Below the pieces are notes generated by a model. It worked only from the letters and a program-made list of their open reading frames with translations, had not been told where the DNA came from and did no database searches. A program made the position numbers and the translations under genes. A stretch of DNA of 64,000 nt from Fasciolopsis buskii (lineage: Eukaryota > Platyhelminthes > Trematoda > Plagiorchiida > Fasciolidae): positions 520,571-584,570 of the forward strand of contig LUCM01007780.1 in the NCBI GenBank assembly GCA_008360955.1. The letters run 5' to 3'. Shown in pieces: positions 23,955-32,772 of the stretch (positions within the stretch are counted from its first letter, which is position 1; each line of letters begins with the position of its first letter).

Positions 23955-24600
23955 GATTGCACCTTGACGTGGTGCGACGGCTTGCGTGCCTCCGTGACCC
24001 AACGAACTATACAGACTAGCTTATCTCAAGCCGAAGATCCAATCATGCCTGTAAGGTCAATGGGTAGAGGCCTGACGAAGTAGTCTCCTGGTCCTCCAAG
24101 TTGGGAGTTGATCTGAGTTAGCAGGTCAGTCGGAAAAATGAGTGGAAGACTAAGTGATCCAAGTAGATGGGCGCCCACTCAATTATCCCCCGCTGCCTTG
24201 CGGTCAGGTTCTTGTCAGAACCAAAGGCCTTGGTTGAGAACCCTAATCATTATTCTGCTTAGCGGCTGCACTCCCTAGCAGTACCCGTCCATTATTCCCC
24301 ATGAGTTACTCGCCTACAAATAATTCCATACCGCATCGGTCGTCGCGCAGGCTAATGAGGACCGCGCTGCCCATTGCATCGAGCGGGATGGGTAGTGATA
24401 AGTATACTACTGCTCAGAGTTCCCTCTCTTATTCAACCTGTCTCTTCTGTCTCCAACCCAATCTGTTTGCCCCTTCTACCTACCCATAGTATCTCCATTG
24501 ATAACACGCCCGATACTCACAGCAATTTATTGTCAAGTGGGTAGTAGGTTGTTTTCAGTCTGTTAGCTCACATTTTCTCAAGCCTCGTCAGCCACTGAAT

Positions 24601-25330
24601 TTGGGTTCCTTCAATGTGCGCACTTTAATGCAGGCTGGCCAACGGGCTTGTTTAGCTGTGACAGTGGACTCACTTTCGATTGATGTCTGCTGTGTTAGTG
24701 AAACACGAATTCAGGATTCGAGTAGAGTAATTCAACTGGCTGCGTCAAACGTCTCGTCAAGATATTTTCTTCGCACTTCAGGATACGAAGCAGCTCAAGC
24801 TGTGGGTCAACGTGGTGTAGGAGTAGTCTTGAGTGAGAAGGCTGAAGCAGCCCTTCTAGACTGGATCCCAGTCAACAGTGGCTTGTGTGCCATGAGACTG
24901 CAGGGATCAGTCGGCCTCCGGAAGGATAGTAGTGTTAAGCGCAGTTTATTTGTTATCTCGGCATGCACCCCAACAGACAGGAGCACTGACATGCAAAAGA
25001 TGAGTCACTCTTACTCGGAAGAGCAAAGGCTCTGACATTGCAGTGATAGCAGATTTTAATGCACAATTTGGAAAACTAAGTGCATCGGAGTCCTGTTCAG
25101 GTGGGCGGTGCGCCTTGCCTTCTCAGCGAACAGATAACGGGGGAAGACTTCTCCAATTCTGTGCGGACAATAACTTATTCTCGTCCAGTACGAATTTCCG
25201 ACGCACTTCTCGTCGCGTGGCGACATGGCGCTCTAACGTGATGGGCAGTCCGAGTCAGATCAGTCATATCGGAATAAGCTATCGTTGGCTCGGTTTTGTC
25301 CAGAACCGTATGTCGTACTGGACCACGTAA
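24601..25330 (+). pseudogene. RTE-like LINE endonuclease (APE-type), catalytically altered
   Basis: The open frame begins MGSFNVRTLMQAGQRACL; the Asn of FNVRTL and the Glu of VSETRIQD are expected active-site residues. It continues with LLDWIPVNSGLCAMRL and ISACTPTDRS (normally AYAPTD) to a stop at 25035. A frame change resumes at 25043 with ADFNAQFGKLS (normally GD-NAQ) and IGISYRWLG. The residue expected to be Asp in the QiDHi-isyRW block is Ser, and near 25335 the SDH box reads SDN. Loss of both the Asp and the final His would abolish cleavage, in addition to the frame breaks. Confidence 0.8.
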
Positions 25331-25357
25331 GTCGATTCGGACAACGCGTTAGTTTTA

Positions 25358-25987
25358 ATGAAATTTTTACTGCAGCTGAATGGCCATGGACGTAGGCCAC
25401 TAGGCCGATTCATCATCGAACGTCTACCTGATTCGGCTGTTCGCAACAATTATGAACGGAAACTATCCGAGGAACTAAGAACTTCGACGAGCAACAATGT
25501 AGACGAGCATTGGGATCAGATTAAGCACGCGATGCATTTGTCAGCAGATTTCGCCTGTGCTCCTAGGTCTAACATTCTTGAGAGACACTGGATCTCGCAA
25601 GGGTCGCTGGGTCTAATGGAGTAAGAACGCCAGCTGCCTAACTGCAAGGAAGTGAATAAGATGCGTCGGCAGTTGCAGCGTCAGTTGACAATAAGCCTTA
25701 AGAATGACCGTGAGTACTGGTTGGTTAAGGTGGCCGAAGAGATGGAAGTAGCGGCCGCTCCAGGTAACATTCAAAGACTGTTTGAGCTTATACGCGACAG
25801 CGGTGGGCGGCGAACTTCGGTTAGTGAAGTCGTGTGCGATAAAATTGGAGAGCTCGTCCATGGTAGACAGGAAAGACTGGACCGATGGACAGAGCATTTC
25901 AAGGATCAGTTTAGCTGGTCACAAGCTAATTTACTTAGTCCGACGGCTGGAGCTGTGAATCCTTGGGAGGTGTCACCCGATCCCTAA
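25358..25987 (+). pseudogene. RTE-like LINE linker between endonuclease and RT
   Basis: Two open pieces (25358-25624 and 25652-25987) are separated by a TAA stop at 25622. They read NNYERKLSEELRTS, WDQIKHAMHLSAD, NDREYWLVKVAEEMEVAAAP, NIQRLFELIRDSGGR and RLDRWTEHFKDQF. This is the usual charged linker before the RT (W---a-eme-Aa--gn-r-lf-lir--g ... r---Wa-HF--qf). A second stop follows at 25985. Confidence 0.75.
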
Positions 25988-25999
25988 CGGAAATAGAAG

Positions 26000-27381
26000 T
26001 GGGGTCGAATATAAGCGACTTCTGAAAAGGGGAATAGCAGCCGGTCCCGACGAACTCCCCTCAGTTCTTTCCAAACTGGGTGGAGAAGCTCTGATGAAAC
26101 CACTTACCTCCTTGCTTCGTGATATTTGGAACAAAGAGCGCATTCCGTTATCATGGGAGTGAGTCATTGATTGTACCCATCTTCAAGAAGAGCACACAGA
26201 GTGACTGTAGCAATCATCGTGGGATTAGTTTAATTCCGATAGTTACTAAGGTCTTAGCTTCGGTAATGTTGCGCCGTTTTACACCGATTCGCGAGAGTGA
26301 TATCCGCGAACAACAGGCCGGATTTCGTCCAGGTCGAGATTGCATCGACCAGATGTTCACTCCTCGACAGTTACTGGAAACGCGCCGCCCTACGATCGTA
26401 GTCTTTCTCGACTTGAAAGGTGCTTTCGGCTCAGTAGATCGGACAGCACTAATCAGTGCTCGCGATCAGAATGGTATGCCAGCGAAGTTCCTGAACCTGT
26501 TACGAGCGTTGTAATTTCCTACCTATGGTCGCTTTAGGGTATACGGTTAACTTTCACGTTCATTCGAGGCGACTAGTGGCGTTCGACAAGGGTGTCCCAT
26601 CTGCCTTGCTGTTTAACGCTGAACGATGATGATGTCCCATCTCTCCATTTCTGTTCAACTTCGTCATGGACGAGGTGATGGAAGATGCTTTAGGAGGTCT
26701 CCGGGATGTAGAAGTCGAACTGGGAAGATCGGTTGCTCGGTTGGGTATGTGCTTTGCACCTTTAAAGTTCAAAGTGCTGTTACAGGACTGGACGATAGCA
26801 GCGCCGAACTTGATACTGGATGGAGAGGAAATAACAATGGTGGACCGTTTCACCTACCTTGGTAGCTGCGTGTCGGACGATGGTAGCTTGGGATTAAAGA
26901 TAAGTATGCGTATATCTAAGGCTCAGGCAGTTTACGCTGGACTGAAGCACTTGATATTTCACTGAAGTTGAAAAGTCGTTTTTACTGTGCCGCAGTGCGT
27001 TCAGTTCTGTTGTACGGTTGCAAGTCATGGAGTGTGCGTGTGGGCGATGTTAGTCGGTTGGAGGTTTTCGACCATCGATATCTACGTGGTATGGTTAAGA
27101 TTGGATGGAGTGACCGGGTGATTAATATTGAGGTTAGGAGTCTGGTATTGGGTGCCGCTTCTGAGAATAGCTTGTTTCGTCGTATGAAACTTAGTAGACT
27201 GCGCTGGTTGGGTCACGTGTTGCGTATGACGAACACTTGTCTACCATACCGTGCCCGATTTTGTGTTCCTCTTAAGGAATGGAAGAAGCCATGTGAAGGC
27301 CAACGGATGACGTGGCAACGTGGGATGAGAAAATATACAGTGAACTTAGGTAAAGTAGGTGTCTCACGCCTTGGTGGTTAG
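26000..27381 (+). pseudogene. RTE-like LINE reverse transcriptase and C-terminal region, broken
   Basis: Recognisable blocks: IVPIFKKSTQSDCSNHRGIS, EQQAGFRPGRDCIDQ, and IVVFLDLKGAFGSVDR (motif A; the first Asp is kept, the second is Gly). The motif-B block GCP-SPFLF is cut by a nested 40-nt insertion at 26603. The segment after DEVMEDALGGL jumps directly to RSVARLGMCFAPLKFKVLLQ, so the catalytic YADD segment is deleted. The C-terminal part FTYLGSCVSDDGS, RISKAQAVYAGLKHL and, after a 13-nt deletion near 26952, FYCAAVRSVLLYGCKSW to RLRWLGHVLRM is otherwise readable. Confidence 0.85.
26593..26642 (+). repeat. Nested self-insertion of the LINE 3' tail with 10-bp target-site duplication
   Basis: TGTCCCATCT occurs at 26593-26602 and again at 26633-26642. 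The 30 nt between them (26603-26632) start GCCTTGCTGTTTAACGCT and end GATGATGA. They match the 3' end of this same LINE family (near 27648-27675, 52005-52025 and 44260-44305). This looks like an extremely 5'-truncated retrotransposition event landing inside an older copy. Confidence 0.8.
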
Positions 27382-27733
27382 GGTCCGAAAGACTCGTCGA
27401 CTTGCTGGCTGGAGACACTGAAGGATATGGCAGTGAACCGTGAACACTGGCGATCGTGCTGTCATTTTCTATGGAATCAGAATGATTGAAAGCACGTGCG
27501 TTTGTACAGTTAGGCTGTGTTCCGTGTGTTGGCTGCAGCTGCATCTTATCTTTTCCCGCCTGTGTAGGTCAACTCCCTGTTCCCCTTGGATATTCACTCT
27601 TTTTATATAATCGTGTAACTCTGGGGAAAGGCAGCAGTCAGTGAGGCTTGCCTTGCTGTTTAACGCTGAACAACGATGAAGAACTGCTGTTTCTTGTGGA
27701 GAAAGGTATAGCAACCACACCGTATAAATCTCG

Positions 27734-28145
27734 AATGAATGGATTAGTATGAAGAGCTATAACCCTCGCACCAAAGTCCAAAGGTCTTGCTGTATCTCAG
27801 TGGGAACTGGTACTGTTGGATGCTCCTCATTCTGTGCAGTCTTTGATGTGCATTCCAACCAACGCCACACCACACGAGCGGCTCTTTTCGTATAATCGAA
27901 AGTTGACATCCGGAATTCTACTACCAAATTGGTTTACCACGGCTGAACCAGTACTCTTGCGCCGCGGTGCTAAGTCATCAGAGTATGAGCCTCTCGTAGA
28001 TGAAGTGGAGCTGCTTGATTACAACCCCCAGTATGTCCGTGTTCTTCTTCAGACTGAAAAAGAAGATACTGTCTCACTTCGTAACTTAGCTTTTTCTGGT
28101 CCTCATAAACAAGCGTATCCCGAAATTACCTTAGCTACAGATACC
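27734..28145 (+). pseudogene. Ty3/gypsy integrase C-terminal fragment
   Basis: From about 27734 the plus strand reads NGLV, a stop, RAITLAPKSKGLAVSQWELV, then LLDAPHSVQSLMCIPTNATP, HERLFSYNRK, LPNWFTTAEPVLLRRGAKSS, EYEPLVDEVELLDYNPQY and DTVSLRNLA. This matches the last part of gypsy pol in flukes (CsRn1-like): NG-veR-h-tlK, W---Lp-al--lRs--c--tn-tPhErlf-f-R, g--LP-WL--pg-vlLrr, dplVd-VeLl--NP-Ya and dtVSlrdLAP. The rest of pol is absent upstream, where the LINE 3' UTR abuts. Downstream 28146-28480 has no feature that I recognise and may include LTR sequence. Confidence 0.72.
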
Positions 28146-28499
28146 CGCACATCCACCTGTACAAAAAACGGCCACGAATTATCCACACAGACATCCATTA
28201 ACAACATTAAACTCACTTTTATGCTGACAGTATACAAACACCGGACCCAACATTTTTTGTACAACAACAATAACGTACCAACCCATACAACTTAGGCATC
28301 AGAGAAGTCTGATTTCGTCTCGACCGCTGTAGTTTGCAATTAAGCAGCTGGGTAGAATGTCATGTTACTTGTCTGCCGTTGTAACGTTTTCTCCTTTTAC
28401 ATTCCAGATTACGTACCTCAGTTGTTTGTTGAACAAAGACTTCATTCAGGGCTTTCGACTTCTGAATTTGGACGTTACAAAATCATCCTAAATCTTTAC

Positions 28500-28790
28500 A
28501 CGCAGCGGGCAGCAATCGAAAGTAAGTCCATTGTCAGAACTAAACACGCCTGTTGACCAGCCTGCATGAGAGTGCGCACATTGAGGGGACCGAAATTCAG
28601 AGGTTGACAAGGCTTGAGAAAACGTGAGCTAGCAGACTGAAAATCACCTGCTACACTATTTGACCATGTACCGTTGCGAGTATCTGGCGTGTTATCAATG
28701 GAGAAACTATAGGTAGGCAGAAGGGACAAACAGATTGGGTTTGAGATAGAAGAGACAGGTTGAATAAAAGAGGGAACTAGTATTTCGCGC
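28500..28790 (-). mobile_element. RTE-like LINE 5' fragment, inverted (copy 2)
   Basis: The reverse complement aligns with 24415-24690 of copy 1. It includes the leader (CAACCTGTCTCTTCT, TTTGTCCCTTCTGCC, TTGATAACACGCC) and the endonuclease start, which reads FGPLNVRTLMQAGQQACL. It stops after roughly 30 codons. With copy 1 it forms a diverged inverted repeat about 3.8 kb apart, with the gypsy tail between. Confidence 0.78.
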
Positions 28791-29600
28791 GGGCAGCCGT
28801 TCTCATCAAATCTTCTTACCTAGATGTTGGGTTTTATTTCAGTCTTTATTTATCTTCCGGATTGCAAAGCTCTCAAACACTTGTCCTCTTTCTAGATTTA
28901 CAACTACCTACAATCTTTTTGATTTAAAAACAGCACCAATGAAATGAATCTTGCCTTAATGTTCTCTACACTTCCATCTCTTTTACCGTATGTCTTTTGA
29001 TTACGGAGATTACCCATTTTATTGCAAGTCTTTCTGTTTAGTAAAAAATCGATATTTGAATCTGATTTCTTGGTCAGTAGACGAAAGACCAATGCTCGAA
29101 TGAATAGCGGTGAATGGATCACTCCTCGACCCACAGAACAAGAAGCAGTAGATACAACCGGTAAAGTTTCACAGGATTGTTCGTTCACAATCTGATTGAG
29201 GGATTCCCTGACGATTGGAGGTGAAATATGGGCAAACGGAAGTGTTCATTTAGGTGACGTCCAAACCGAATCCGTAAACCATCGGATTTCTCGATCACTT
29301 CAGGTCTACCCAGTTATCCCGTACAGTTACTTGTAGCTCCGATCCTCTCGGTTTCTTTACATTTCAAAATCTACTATCGTTTGCTTTCGTTCCTTTGGCT
29401 TCTGATCAGTTGATGTCAATTTCCCTGTCCCACTGAACATGACATCCACGGATGGATCCATGAGGATCCGGGGAAGCAGCTATGTTCAAGGGCATCCGTC
29501 GTTTTTGAGTTTCACGTGATCTTAAGTTTCTGCGGCAATTTGTCTGCACAGTTCTCCCGCACCTTCTGTTCGTTACCACACCTGACCTTGTGAGACGATT
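28791..29600. other. No supportable gene
   Basis: A minus-strand open stretch (29188-28904, rich in basic residues) has no domain I recognise. The rest is unassigned. Confidence 0.4.
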
Positions 29601-29715
29601 TTTGGTCGTATGCCACTCCGAGTTCCAGAGCCATGGTTGTCTGCTCCCCCCACCCTTCGTGTAGTAGGCTTTAACAACTATGGGGCATGGATTTTCCACT
29701 ACACTCATGCCTCAA
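29600..29715 (+). repeat. SINE family 1, 3' fragment
   Basis: Matches the 3' half of family 1: TATGCCACTCCGAGTTCCAG, then GTAGTAGGCTTTAACAACTA and the ending CCACTACACTCATG. No tRNA-like head is present. Confidence 0.65.
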
Positions 29716-29799
29716 ATGTGTTGTGAAAGAGTGCTGCAAAGTCCTAACGGAAGCAGGAGCCTATAGAGGCAAGTTTAATGGCTGTTCAAACTGAATTGA

Positions 29800-30052
29800 A
29801 CCGGATTCGGCGGCAGTGAAATGGATTAAATGTCTCCCGCCCCCCACAAAATAATCCAGAGTTTCGGATCTCAGATCTGCCAGCCACTTTAGTGGTAGAT
29901 GGCGATTCGCTGTTGCCTGGCTCACTACCACTCCTGACCCACAGAGAGTGACCTTAATTTGTTTTATGCCACTAATTTTGAGGGCCATAGTTGCCCGTTC
30001 CCCATCATCGAGTAGTGGGTCCCGGCGGCTACGGCTGTGCCACTGCACCAAC
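29800..30052 (+). repeat. SINE family 1, near full-length
   Basis: The head (about 29808-29860) is a decayed tRNA-like segment (AGTGAAATGGATTAAATG). The body GTGGTAGATGGCGATTCGCT follows, then ACCTTAATTT, TATGCCACTA and the tail AGTAGTGGGTCCCGGCGGCT. The same order is seen at 61808-62040. Confidence 0.65.
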
Positions 30053-30454
30053 GTTTGACACTTTGTTATGGAAAGGATGAATATGCAAGGTCGGTGGGAT
30101 GTAGACTTACACGGGAAGCGGGAAGAAAAGCATGTAGTAGTAACAAATACTCGGAATGCAATATAACTACAAACACTTCTGAGTCATGCCGATTCTACAG
30201 AAAGGGACAGCACGATCACCACTGTTCATCGTTCGCTGACATATCCTTCAGTCTGTCGATTCAACTGGTTGACTGATCTTTTAGATTTCTACCACGAAGA
30301 CTTGAGGCATCTAATTTACCCAAGCTCATTGTACTTTTTCTCATTCCATGTTGTCACTTCATCTGTTCATCTCCACGTGGCTTCGTGGGATGAGCGGAAA
30401 ATAGAGCACGTTGCGATAGGCGTGTGTTCCAACCAACAAATTCTACTTTTCTGA

Positions 30455-30625
30455 TGATGATGAGTGCACTAGAATAGGCATACCCTATAGCCACTAGGGC
30501 TTGCACCACGGAGGGACTGAAACCGACAACCGTGACCCTGGAACTTGGAGTGGCATAGAGCCACGTTAGTTCTCCTTAGTTCAGATGTGGTGACGAGCCA
30601 GATGGCAACCAACTGTCATCCATCT
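30455..30625 (-). repeat. SINE family 1, truncated, minus strand
   Basis: The reverse complement gives the family 1 body and tail (plus-strand landmarks: CCTATAGCCACTAGGGCTTG, GTGACCCTGGAACTTGGAGT, GACGAGCCAGATGGCAACCA). The tRNA-like head is missing. Confidence 0.65.
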
Positions 30626-31410
30626 TTGATACTGCACTCATGCGCAAAGCACGTCATAAAAATATCGACAAGATGTAACATTAACGTTCATGCTACCATT
30701 AAAAATCGTTCAAAACCTGTGCAGCTACTTGTCAAGAATCGTCTGCATTACTTATCTGTCGCCCCAAACTGGAACGCGAATGCGACATGAAAGTTTGTGA
30801 ATTAATCATAATTGCCAGGGTTTTTGGTTTAACGGTTTACGACGAATCATTTCGTTCACAAACCAAGTTTTTTACTACTGAAACTGAACAATATGTTCGA
30901 TTGTGCTGACTTTAATCGTTCACTTTATGTAACATTTATTCGATCGTAGGACTGAAGTGGAACGCCGCATCACCGTCAAACCACGGTTGTCTTTTTCGCT
31001 ATTCACTCGAAAATGCTTCATTAAGACCTACTTGGTTGTATTCATTACGAGTCTCCTATGGACCACGAAGTACTCCAGAGTGAGTCCATTTTTGATTTTA
31101 TCTATCGATTGACTTATTTACTTACACTTCTTCCCAGCTTATAGTGAAGACGTAGGAGTCTTATTTCATATTTCTTCAAAGTCTCACTGCCTTGTTTAGC
31201 AAAACTAGAAACTGTAACTCTGAAACTTGTTCTGTGGATTGCTCGTGTAGCATTCGAACGGGTTACGACCTCCAAATCGTCCTTCAGAATTACAAGTTGT
31301 ATTACGCTCACTGGAAACATTTGAGTTTGCAGCAAAACTAGTTTCCTAATTGTCCTTAAATTTTCTTGTGTGGTTGTTGTTCCTTTATTTTTACTTTCAA
31401 CGATATGCTT
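30626..31410. other. No supportable gene
   Basis: Spacer between SINE copies with no coding signal that I recognise; possible upstream intron or promoter-side sequence of the beta-catenin-like gene. Confidence 0.4.
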
Positions 31411-31414
31411 GAAC

Positions 31415-31670
31415 CATGAGTGTAGTGGAAGGGCCGTTCCTTATAGCCACAATGGCCCACTATCAGAGGTGGGGAGAGAGAGGACTGACAACCAAGATCC
31501 TGAAACTTGAAGTGACATGGAATCACATAAGGTCACATTAGGTCAGATGTATTAACGAGTCTAATGGCAGCGGGTTGCCATCTACCACCAAAGTGACCGG
31601 CGGATTTGAGATCCGAACATCTGTTCCTTTTGGTGAAAGAAGCTTAACCCACTTGATTATAGCCCATCAA
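31415..31670 (-). repeat. SINE family 1, near full-length, minus strand
   Basis: The reverse complement starts with a tRNA-like head (CAAGTGGGTTAAGCTTCTTT and TCGGATCTCAAATCCGCC). It continues with GTGGTAGATGGCAACCCGCT, ACCTAATGTGACCTTATGTG and TCACTTCAAGTTTCAGG, and ends in CCATTGTGGCTATAAGGAAC and CCACTACAC. Confidence 0.72.
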
Positions 31671-31959
31671 ATGGAGAAAGCTGAACGGGCTGAATAGACC
31701 TTCTGGTTGAAATTGATCGCTTGTGAAAGATTCATTCGCATTTCTCGTTTCCAGAAATGGAATTCGAGAACTGAGATGAAAAACGCACGCGGATTCTCCG
31801 TTTTTTGTGCTTTAACTATCTAAGTAAGGGTAAGTTTACAATCAATGTCCTAGCCACTTATCATTTTTTACGATGCTCGTGTACACCAGCGTTTATGGCT
31901 TCTTCCTCCAAGTTTGTGACGGAAATTGTTCCAACAGATTTTAGCATTGAATTTGATCG

Positions 31960-32150
31960 ACTGTGGCCAAGTGAGTTAGGCGTCCACCACTCAGAAAAGA
32001 TCAGAGGTTCAAATGCCTGACCCACCACCGGTCCCTGATGGTAGGCGGAAATTTGCTGTCATCAGGCCGGTGACGACATTTGACCTAATGTGATATTATG
32101 TAGTTCAGTAACATCCAGGTTTCAGGATCATGGTTGCGGTTCACTCCTTT
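31960..32150 (+). repeat. SINE family 1 with clear tRNA-like A and B boxes
   Basis: The A-box-like TGGCCAAGTGA lies at 31964-31974 and the B-box-like GGTTCAAATGC at 32006-32016, about 31 nt apart as in a tRNA gene. The SINE body follows (TGCTGTCATCAGGCCGGTGA, ACCTAATGTGATATTATGTA, AGGTTTCAGGATCATGGTTG). The 3' tail is missing. This copy ends about 280 nt upstream of the first recognised beta-catenin exon. Confidence 0.72.
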
Positions 32151-32427
32151 CTTGTAACAGGCCCTTTCCCTGTACACTCACGTGTGAAACAAGTTATAAA
32201 AAATTAGACTACCGTCAAATTTATCTAAATTCATCGTTTTATTTGTCTCGCACTTTTTCGTCTAACGTAAAATCAGTACCAGTCCTAATACATTGGCTCT
32301 GATTAGCACAAGTTAGTGTTTTTCAGTTTGGTCACTCAGGAGGTCAGCTTCAGACGCGAAACATCTAACTCTGGTAACGCCAATTGTGATTAGTCGTTTT
32401 TCAGTTTTGTGGGGATAACTTCGATGT

Positions 32428-32772
32428 ATGCAACCTGATTTTCTTTTTCCAACGGACAATGACTTGCCGCGTTCTGGGACTAATATCCGTTTTCTGACTT
32501 GGAACATTTTAGATAGACATTCCGTGCCCCGACGAGTCGGCAAATCCCCAGCTCAGAGTGTGGCTGAATTCATGGATGAACAAAAAGACCGTAGGCGACA
32601 TACACCGCATGGATCTTCGTCCAGTCGTACGGGGACGCGAACATCCTCACCCAATCTTGTCATGTCTTATCCGTCTCCTGCTTCCCGATCACATAGTTAC
32701 CGAGCCATCGGGACATTGATTGCGCCTATTCGGAGACTCGACGGAATACTACAAGATCTTCTTAACTACAAG
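32428..32772 (+). CDS. CTNNB1-like: Beta-catenin-like gene, N-terminal exon (partial gene)
   Basis: This exon ends in RRLDGILQDLLNYK at a GTTAGT donor, phase 0. Joined to the next exon it lines up residue for residue with human beta-catenin around LINYQDDAEL; its Tyr matches human Tyr142, next to the alpha-catenin-binding segment. The first in-frame ATG (32428) follows a stop at 32416-32418, so it could be the start codon, giving 115 residues before the armadillo domain. Alternatively a good acceptor at 32512 (CTGAC branch-like site, then CATTTTAG) would make this an internal exon. The N-terminal part is rich in Ser, Arg and Pro. I see no DSG-x2-S phosphodegron here; it may be in an unseen upstream exon or absent. 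Confidence 0.72.

Larger units (their letters stand above)
23955..27680 (+). mobile_element. RTE-like LINE, nearly full span, inactive (copy 1)
   Basis: Order on the plus strand: a 5' non-coding leader (from about 23955), endonuclease (24601-25330), linker (25358-25987), reverse transcriptase and C-terminal region (about 26000-27381), and a 3' UTR ending in a short GAT-type repeat near 27675. There is no poly(A) tail, which fits RTE-type LINEs ending in short tandem repeats. Several stops and frameshifts, a deletion of the RT catalytic YADD segment and a nested 40-nt insertion make it dead. The family is recurrent here: 22285, 28500 (inverted), 42600, 51267 and 63931. The RTE assignment is from the general look of the protein. 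Confidence 0.85.
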
